From Limonium bicolor (taxonomy: Eukaryota; Streptophyta; Magnoliopsida; Caryophyllales; Plumbaginaceae), in contig CM041776.1 in assembly GCA_023374045.1 (NCBI GenBank), forward strand, positions 350,113,636 to 350,177,635: a stretch of 64,000 nucleotides of DNA, in the 5' to 3' direction. Position 1 is the stretch's first letter. Every line of letters starts with the position of its first letter. The notes below the pieces were generated by a model, which saw only the letters and a list, made by a program, of their open reading frames with translations, ran no database searches and was not told the origin of the DNA. This document shows positions 56,383 to 64,000 of this stretch, piece after piece. The translations under genes were made by a program, and so were the position numbers.

Positions 56383-57534
56383 ACCCCCAAAATTTAACCT
56401 AGAGTGTTTTTAAGTGTCTAAAACATGGGGGATTGATTGGTAATGGTTTTAGATGTTGTTAAGGCCTTTTTTGGTGATATGTAAAGGTCATAAGAAGTAT
56501 AAACAAGTGTAGGAAATGAGTGAGAAGTAAGGACATAATTTGACACGAGTAAAACTAAGTATAACGGGACAACGGGGTAAGTATGGGAGTAGTAATTATT
56601 TACGTACCGTATGAACATGGTATTAATAGCAATGTTTGAAACATTATCAGAGGATCGAATGTGAGCCGAGCAAGGTGAGGTGACACGGTAAAAGTTAAAC
56701 CAAGGTGTAAGGTATGATTTTCTCATGCCCCGTATGCTAACCATGCTACGTTGATTTGTGTGCTTGTGTGCCGACTAATCAAGATAAAAGCATGAAAATG
56801 GTTTATTGCATTTGATTGCATGTCTTGCTGTATGATGTATGAGCTAACCCTTCTTGAATGATTGTGTGGTCTAACTTAGTGTGTAGACCGACTCATAGGT
56901 GAGTCTTGTTGATTAGTGACTCGTAGAAAGAGTCATGTTGCGAATTAATGAAAACGTGGAAACGCACTAAAACTAACGAACCAAGAAACGATAACGCAAA
57001 CCTATGAACTCACTAGATTGTGAGAGAGCGTACGGGATAAGTAAACTCCTGATAACGGTTAGAGAACCGAATCGATTCAATCCACCAAACAATAAATAGT
57101 GGAAGTATATAAGTAACCTCTATTAGAGGAATTGATGATGGTGCAAGACATGAACCATGAGAGTAGTAAAGAATGATAAGGGATCTCCAAACCCCTTAGA
57201 AAATTAGTCGACCCACACTGAGAGGACCCGGCTAATGTAAACAATGTCCCGAACATGAGAGTATTCGATACGTTGGGGGAACCCTTAAATCTGAGAATAC
57301 TAGGCATTGGTAATTCCCTAAGCTAGTAGAGGTTATCGAGAGAGATACTTCAAGGCTAATCCATGAGATTGTAAAATAACTCCGAGAGAGGAGTGTTGGG
57401 AATTTGAGTAGTCCGGTAGAAACGGACATATGAGTATTTGAGGAGCTAAGTGTATAGCTCCGCTTGTATTTGTAAGCCCGGTGGCGAGTCTTGTGTATGA
57501 CTCTGCCCGGAGGTTATGAGTAATGAGTAATGAG

Positions 57535-58035
57535 TAGAGCTGCTCAAAACCTGTCAGGCCTGGTGACCCGACCCGGCCCGGCCCGGAAATAAGCCCGATA
57601 AGCCCGAACCCGACGGGCTGTTCGGGCGGGCTTGGACAAAAAAATGAGCCCGAATAAAAAACCAGGCCGGGCCGCGGCAAATTTTCAAGCCCGCCCGGCC
57701 CGGTTTTCAATATAATTTATTATTTTTAAAAATATATATGTTAAATAATGTATATCTTATATTATTTGATATAATACATATATCAAAATTATTAAATATA
57801 CATATATATAAAATTTTACTCAAATTTATATATATAATAATGATTTTGAAATTAAATATATATATTTTTTAATTTAAAGAATAAAAATAAGTAAATAACC
57901 GGGCCGGGCGGGCCGGGCACCGACAGAGATGAAAAAAACTGGGCCTAGCCCGGCCCGGCCCGGTCTCCATGAGTAGGCCCGAAGGGCCCAAAAAATCTCC
58001 CTGACACGGCCCGCCCGCCCAGATGATCACCCCTA
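57535..58035. mobile_element. hAT-type MITE with GGCCCGG-rich arms
   Basis: Starts TAGAGCTGCTCA and, reversed, TAGGGGTGATCA, a hAT-like terminal pair, flanked by the 8-bp duplication GTAATGAG (57527-57534 and 58036-58043). The arms (about 190 and 130 bp) are rich in CCCGGCCCGG words and fold on one another; the centre is AT-rich. No coding capacity. Confidence 0.8.
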
Positions 58036-58043
58036 GTAATGAG

Positions 58044-58360
58044 TAAGTATGAGTACAGTAATGAGTATTGAGTAATGAGTATGTATGAGTAAAGTAATGA
58101 GTATTGAGTAATGAGTATGTACGAGTAAAGTAAGGAGTATTGATGTATGAGTAAAGTAATGAGTATTGAGTAATGAGTATGTACGAGTAAAGTAAGGAGT
58201 ATTGAGTAATGAGTATGTACGAGTAAAGTAATGAGTATTGAGTAAGGAGTAAGTACGACTAGAGTAATGAGTATTGAGTAAAGTATTGAGTAAAGTAATG
58301 AGTAAGGTAACGAGTAAAGTAATGGATGAAGTATGAGTAAAGTAACAAGTAAGTAAGAAC
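58044..58360 (+). repeat. GAGTA-type short tandem repeats
   Basis: Irregular repeats of ATGAGTAAAGTAATGAGTAT and shorter forms continue the array that the MITE interrupts (57515-57534). The 124-codon minus-strand frame at 58033-58407 follows from this repeat. Confidence 0.85.
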
Positions 58361-58622
58361 ATGGTTGGTGTAAGCCTTATGAACCCGAGCGAGGAGAAAG
58401 AGAGCATCCGATTAGATCGGATGAATGGTTAACTAATATGAACGGTTGACTGACGAACTGTCTTTCCTCGTAGGTATTAAATCTTGTGTATGTATGTAAG
58501 TAGTTGCTTGTGTATGATGTTGTAGTATTAGTATGTATGTATGCATGAAAATGAACTCCATGTATTCGACCAAAGTAGTCGGCGTACCCCGGTTAGCACG
58601 CGGGGTATGCGAATTTCATATG

Positions 58623-58671
58623 CAGCAATTTGCTGAGCCCCGAGGGGCACCGTTTTTATTTTTCTAGGTAC
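58623..58671 (+). other. LTR-tail double hairpin plus splice-acceptor-like junction (B)
   Basis: CAGCAA/TTGCTG (58623-58635), GCCCC GA GGGGC (58637-58648), long T-run, then TTTCTAG (ending 58667) followed by GTAC. Compared with A, both strands of each stem have changed together. Confidence 0.68.
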
Positions 58672-58968
58672 TTGAAGCTTAACACCGTTCGAGAGCAGGA
58701 CGGGGTTGCTACAAAAGCATGGGTCAAAAACTTAGTACATTTGTATTGATTTGTAGATGTTGAATTGTAAGACCAATTGGTTATTAGTGAACTTGAGGAA
58801 CTTGGATACTCGGTATAGTATTGTATGGATGTTGCATTGTATAAGGATTCAGTTGAAGTTGTAATTGTACTAAGATTGGATTAAGGAATTGGGATGTATT
58901 GTTTGGTATAGTATACTCTGTATATTCAAGTCATCATACCGATAGTATGTAGTATTGTTACTGGCCTT

Positions 58969-58990
58969 GTTAGTCACGTGGATGACTAAC
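58969..58990. promoter_or_regulatory. Palindrome with G-box core (B)
   Basis: Stem GTTAGTCA/TGACTAAC with centre CGTGGA, again containing CACGTG, about 90 bases from the LTR end as in A. Confidence 0.45.
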
Positions 58991-59081
58991 GGCATTGTAC
59001 ACCTACCGTTGAGTATGTAGTATCTGCTGCGAAGGTAAGTAATTGTGAAGTAATGACGGGAGTAGCGGCAGTGGTGTTACA

Positions 59082-59963
59082 GGTATTTCAACATTTTTAC
59101 ATTTATCTATTTTGACGGATTGTATAAACAACCGGTGAAATAGTTATTTTTTTAAAAAAAAATTGCTTTTCACATTCCACCATATTTTCAATTATCGAAC
59201 CTACATAGACATTCAGATACACCTGTAGTTACAGTCATCAACCCAGGCATTCAGATACACCTGATATTATCAAACAAACGGCTTTCCATCCGTTTTTACC
59301 AAAAACCATTTCCACTTACACTACATAAGCGCTTGCAAGCGCGTTTCTAAAACGTTTCTACCAAAACTAATATCCACTTACAATACAAGATATATCTGTT
59401 ACATATCCAAAGAAATTAACTTCAATAGTACAAAGCTTCGGAGATATACTTTGCCCATTTCTCAAGCACATAGTCAATATTGGATTTTGTGTACATCAAA
59501 CCTTCACCAAGAAGTAGATGGAATGCCTACAAAATTGACAAAAAGAAAACAAAATTGTAAGTAGTCAATTGTCCCAAGTGGTTACAAATGAATTAAATCT
59601 AATTAAACAATGACATAACACAAACCCCTCTAATGTAGAATCATCCACACATGCGATTGCTGACATTATATCATACATATATCTAATGACATAATAACCG
59701 CACTCTGAGCCTCCAAGTTGTTTTGCACACTACATATTGACAAATTAATATACTTAATAAATTACATTAAAACATATTCAAGTTTAATTAAAATTGAGTG
59801 TAAATATATTTAAAAAACTTACAAAAATTGCTAAAATCGCCAGTGATGGTATTAGTTTGAATATTACCGGTTCCAGAATTTAGCTACAACCCACTCTAGC
59901 TTCGATCTGGTGTGAGAGATGAGCATTTCCGATGATCAATATCGGCAGTCGAGAGGTGCAGAC
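59082..59963 (-). mobile_element. Fragment with transposon-type protease exons
   Basis: Outside the two exons at 59422-59729 the stretch is AT-rich, with CATTCAGATACACCTG repeated at 59210 and 59247 and TTTCTACCAAAACTAATATCC-like words. No termini were recognised. Plant CACTA and Mutator-type elements often carry Ulp1-like genes, so a transposon origin is likely. Confidence 0.4.
59422..59729 (-). pseudogene. Ulp1-like (C48) protease, last two exons
   Basis: On the minus strand, exon 59626-59729 (after TATGTAG) reads CAKQLGGSECGYYVIRYMYD, which carries the Q...CGYYV box with the catalytic cysteine of C48 SUMO-type proteases and the following helix. The last exon, 59422-59526 (after TTTTGTAG), reads LLLGEGLMYTKSNIDYVLEK and ends at a TGA. 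The His and Asp/Asn part and the N-terminal region are not found; upstream sequence is non-coding up to the LTR at 59964. Such genes commonly ride in plant DNA transposons. The splice borders and stop are intact here, so this could be the unbroken end of a truncated gene. Confidence 0.6.
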
Positions 59964-60302
59964 TGTAACACCCTTAATCCTAAACCTGTAATAACGTTGA
60001 AAGTCGTAGCATAATAAATAATAATTCGCAGCGGAAAATAAAACTATCTATCTTGGTGTTACACGTCGTTACTCACCCTTGTGAGTAACAAGGCATCCTT
60101 ACTCCTTCCAACAATTTCAACTCCTCACGCTGTGATGAGCAGATACTGAGCACTCTAATTATTACAAATCAAATCCAACTAAATGAGCAACTAACTGAAT
60201 ACAACAACCTCCTTAATACAATACAAAATAAAACCAAAGGTGTTAGTTGAAAACACATCAGCTACCCCCGTGTCCCGCACTCCGGCTTGAGCCTTCTTCA
60301 AT

Positions 60303-60349
60303 AACCTGGAATGTTTGGCCCATTGAAGGGCTCAGCAATCGAAATGCTG
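60303..60349 (-). other. LTR-tail double hairpin plus splice-acceptor-like junction (E)
   Basis: On the minus strand: CAGCA/TGCTG (60333-60349), then GCCC TTCAAT GGGC (60318-60331), then AACATTCCAG followed by GTTATTG (60303-60308). The pyrimidine run is weaker than in B or C and the exon side is GTTA instead of GTAC. Confidence 0.5.
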
Positions 60350-60522
60350 GTATGCTAAATGTAGTCTTAAATCATCTAGATTCCTTAAGTCGTTTTAGCC
60401 ATCTTGATTTTAGATTCTTTACATGAAATACCGGTTTACAATAATAACAGTAATAACTGTAAACATTAAACAATCACATAACAGTTCACCTGTAAACATC
60501 AATGTACAATAGTACACAACAC

Positions 60523-60625
60523 CAATAACCACACATCAATAATCCATAATAATAACCAATAATCACACATCAGTAATCCATAATAATAACCAATAATCTC
60601 ACATCAATAATCCATAATAATAACC
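60523..60625. repeat. 34-bp tandem repeat, three copies (E)
   Basis: Units starting at 60523, 60557 and 60591 of the form CAATAATCACACATCAATAA then TCCATAATAATAAC. Confidence 0.9.
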
Positions 60626-63305
60626 CACAAGATACGCGTATTAAACTGTACTTGTTAGTTGGCCACCTCGCCCTTATCCTTTAAACCAATCACTTAACCT
60701 TTTCCAATTAAATTCCACCTCAGGCATCATGTCAAGACAACCCTTAATAACTTATTAATGGGCGATAGTCCCCTAGGTTCCAATGGAACCGTTACCAGCT
60801 GACCTTATGGCCCTGGATAAATATAAGACCGATCCGGTCGAACCTGTGCACCAACGGCAGTGCCCTCCGCCATCCTCGAATGTGACTGATGGATTCCCTT
60901 GAGTGACTCCCCATTGAAGTCTCTCGTAGTGATCACGATGCGCAACCAGAAAGTCAAAACAGTCTGGATTCCTCTCTTTATAAGTTAGTCCTTTAGTCAA
61001 TGATACAATATCCAATCCTTGAGTTAAGACTATAACGGTTGACCATCAGTTAGGTTTAGTAATACCTAAAGGTCAGTTAGTCTTGTTCCAGTTTGGATGT
61101 ATAAACTTCCAGTCATAAGACGTTCGCGTGTAATTAAAACGCAACAGTGTTGAGCAACACAGTATACAAAATAATATACATAAAATCACAGATATCGCTC
61201 TTAATTAAACACACACGTCTGGACCTTAGGAAAATCCTTAGGACATTCAGACCACACAATTAACATACCATTCACCAAGTAACTGCTAGCTTGACAAATT
61301 CCTGTTCAGTAGTTCCCTCCCGTACGCTGTTATATTAACATGCAATACCGGGTAATATTAATATGACTATTCACTAAATATTACAGTACTGTTACTATAG
61401 CGTTCATTCTCGTTGTATAATAACTCTATATGTTCTTTATTTCCCCCTGTTATTTAACAGTGGTTCTAGATAGTTCACTAGTTCATTATTTTATGTAGTA
61501 TCCACATGTGATAATGAATTCCCATATTATGATATTTCTTCATCTCCTTAATTACATATCCATAATTATTTCTCTTATTCCATATACCAGTATAATTTGG
61601 TTATCTTTATTATAACCACAATTATTTCATAAACTCTATATTATATTCTCTTGGTTATTTTTATCATAACCATAATTTTTTCATAAACCTTATATTATTC
61701 CCCATAATATATCATATTACTTAACTTTAATTCCTTTCTTTATTAAGTTACCAAACTAACCTTATAATTTCGGTATTTATATTTCGGACACATTAACTTT
61801 TGAAACTTACCAAATAACCACATATATCTTTTCGGTAATTACAATTCAAATAACTTCTATGACCATATAACTTTATAATTTACTAAATATTCATATTACT
61901 TTCGGTAATTGCAATCTAATTTTTATAAATTACCAAATAACCATATAACCTTTATAATTTACTAATTAACCACTTTACATTTTGGTAATTCCAAAATGAA
62001 TATTCTAATCTTTATAAATTACCAAATGACCTCATTAATTTTCGGTCTCGACATATACTTTCCTTATATTTACATTTTAATCCTAAAACTTTATATAAGT
62101 TACATATTAACTTATAAACTATAGTGTTAATACTTAATTTTCTTAAGATAACCAAGTGGACACTTATATTTTGGTAAATTACCGTTTCGCCCCTTTTTTT
62201 TTAATTTGATTTCACATATATCTTTTATAAATTACATATTCACCCCAAAACTTATATAAACTTAATATTTTATGTCATAAATCCTTTTAACCCAAAGTTT
62301 TTGGTCAACACTTTGACCAAGACTTAATTTCATAATTAATACTTTGATATACCCATAAAATCATATATAATTCGGTTATACTTCCAAACTTCCCAATAAT
62401 TATAAAATAGTCCCAAAACTTTATAAAATGTTATTTTAACACTTAACCACTTATTTAAATTCACCAAAATTCATAATATTAATTCCTACCTTATATTATA
62501 ACATAATTATACCAAATTAACCATTATGTTCTCGGCAATCATATATAATACACTAAACTTTTCAAAATTTACATTTTAGCCACATAACTTTATAAACTAG
62601 CCATTTAAATACTTGTAGCTATTTTTAATATTCCCAAAATTTATAATATAAGTTAATATACTTATATATTTCGAAAATCACCAAATAAAACATTTCATTC
62701 TCGGCCTTACTATATTTTTACCATATAGTTTTAAAACTTGATTTAAACTTTATAATAAATACATATAAATGTATATATGCCATATAACACTTCTAAAAAT
62801 TATGCTAATGACTTAGAATGATTATAAACTTAAAATAGAACCTTTAGTCCTTAGGTAATTCGGTTTAACTATATATGTATCATAATTAATTTTTGTGACA
62901 CATATTCATACCTTAAGGTAATAATCTTACCTTATATGTTATAAATTATTTTCCTTGATATTTTAACCCAATATTTTTGGCCTTAATATTAATAAGGCTT
63001 ATACATAATTTTTATATAAAAGTTTGAAGCTTAAATCAAACTTAAACTTAATAACCCTTATTTATAGAAACTTACTCTTTAAATCAAGACAATTCTTGTA
63101 CTTGATTTCTCCTTGAATTCCAAGCTCTCCAAATGCTATCTTGATGAAGAACTTTCGGCCTCCTTATATATATTTAGGAGATCCATTTGTTAGACTTCTA
63201 ACAAGGATTTATAAATAAGATTTGGAGTAGTTTTACAAGAGTTTACCTTAGGAATTTTTCAAGGAATTTTCGGTAGACCTTGAGATGGTTGTAGATCTAA
63301 ATTTC

Positions 63306-64000
63306 TGAAATACCCCAAACCTTGGTATGTTGTTTAAATGTTAAAATATGGCATCTAGGGGCTAAAAAGTGCCTTAGAAACATCAGTGTACAATTTAAAC
63401 CATAGTAAAGCACAATAAAACACTAAGACACGGTTTGAGCAAAAACGTGCTCTAAGCTCGGAGTGAACTTGGTTAGGACCCAAAGAGCCTACCAAGATTT
63501 GATAATATTTAATTATGATTTAATAAGGCTAATTAAGTCCTTAGGAAACCTTGGTAGACATTGGAACCAAACAAAACATAAATAAATACCTTAAGGTCAA
63601 TATGGGCTAAAAAGTGCTCTAAGCTTGGGATAAATTTGTATAAGACCTAATGCTCATACCTATATCTTATAAATATGTTAATGAACATATTAAATCAATT
63701 ACCAAAGAAAACCAAACTTGAAAACAAGTTAAGACACAAAAAGTGCTTTAAGGAGTCTTAAAGCACATTTTTGAAAAATTGTCTTGTAAAGGAGTTTTGA
63801 GTGGCTAAATGTCCATCATTACTCTTAAATATATATTTGTACTATATAGTATCACATTTGGATGTCTATATCAATAGGAAATCAAAAATTTCACTTCTAA
63901 GTGCCTTGTTTTTGTGAATAGTGATTTTTAAGCTAGTTTGTAACATATGTTATTATAAGTGAGACAATTGATTAATAAAGTCTAAAATACCCCTAGGTAC
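63306..64000 (+). mobile_element. Giant LTR G, start (runs off the window)
   Basis: Begins TGAAATACCCCAAACC, like the B LTR (TGAAATACCCCAAACTT), and continues with AAACACTAAG and GTGCTCTAAGC words. If it inserted into E, its target duplication would be ATTTC (63301-63305). It runs to the window end without coding signal. Confidence 0.6.

Larger units (their letters stand above)
54052..59081 (+). mobile_element. Element B, 3' LTR (5.0 kb)
   Basis: The LTR starts TGAAATACCCC and ends GTGGTGTTACA. It is collinear with the A LTR in several blocks (start, leader, hairpin array, tail module, G-box palindrome) but otherwise much diverged. A hAT-type MITE (57535-58035) and GAGTAATGAGTA-type repeats add to its length. 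No primer site follows at 59082, so this is the 3' LTR. Open frames within it have no known domain. Confidence 0.82.
59964..63305 (-). mobile_element. Giant LTR E (minus strand), 3' part
   Basis: On the minus strand it ends GGATTAAGGGTGTTACA at 59964, and carries the tail double hairpin (60306-60349) and an AT-rich body at about 61400-63200 like that of D. Its start (TGAAATACCC) is not reached before plus-strand LTR G begins at 63306, so it is interrupted or truncated there. The 80-codon minus frame at 60773-61015 has no family likeness. No primer site was found at 59963, and whether it is a solo LTR cannot be told. Confidence 0.65.

Noticed and set aside
57333..57710. 125-codon minus-strand proline/glycine-rich frame
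   Set aside because: It overlaps the left arm of the hAT MITE, whose CCCGG repeats create the composition.
60773..61015. 80-codon minus-strand frame as a gene
   Set aside because: It lies in the body of giant LTR E, has no family likeness, and similar chance frames occur throughout the LTRs.

Overview
The window is a repeat-dominated stretch of nuclear DNA from a flowering plant, probably a eudicot; I cannot name the species. The evidence is nested LTR retrotransposons with plant initiator-tRNA-Met and Ogre-type primer sites, CACTA, Stowaway-like and hAT-like DNA elements, plant splice signals, and exon pieces whose translations resemble plant housekeeping proteins. I see no intact host gene, rRNA, tRNA or CRISPR array.

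Layout. 1-9580: a giant LTR on the minus strand (element C, truncated by the window edge), split by a 5.5-kb plus-strand solo LTR (D, 916-6462, target duplication CATAG). 9581-11318 and 25817-27026: one decayed Copia element on the minus strand, split inside gag by a complete non-coding large retrotransposon derivative (element A, 11319-25816; two 4.1-kb LTRs, 6.3-kb interior, target duplication AACTA). 27200-30180: a satellite with a higher-order unit near 122 bp, split by a 1.7-kb solo LTR (F). 30405-37045: a Stowaway-like element apparently holding a CACTA-like element that carries spliced, broken exon pieces resembling IleRS, SMC3 (hinge region) and ORC1. 37046-40709: little that is recognisable. 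40715-49376: a complete Ogre/Tat-like element (target duplication CATGG) encoding only a broken Gag, inserted in what looks like a Copia LTR. 50298-51546: a CACTA-like fragment. 51548-52627: a minus-strand Ogre-type LTR fragment. 52628-59081: the 3' part of a second large derivative (B) with a 5.0-kb LTR carrying a hAT-type MITE. 59082-59963: a fragment with exons of an Ulp1-like protease. 59964-63305: another giant LTR on the minus strand (E). 63306-64000: the start of one more plus-strand giant LTR (G).

Elements A, B, C, D, E and G form one extended family. Where the termini are visible, their LTRs start TGAAATACCCC or nearly so and end in (GGG)TGTTACA. A-E share, near the LTR 3' end, a pair of adjacent hairpins followed by a pyrimidine stretch and a CAG/TAG splice-acceptor-like junction, with paired-base changes between copies. 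A, B and C also share a pyrimidine-rich leader block and arrays of GC-rich hairpins in mid LTR. Comparable hairpin arrays occur in the unrelated Ogre and F LTRs. None of these elements shows an intact polymerase gene, so any movement would have needed proteins supplied from elsewhere.
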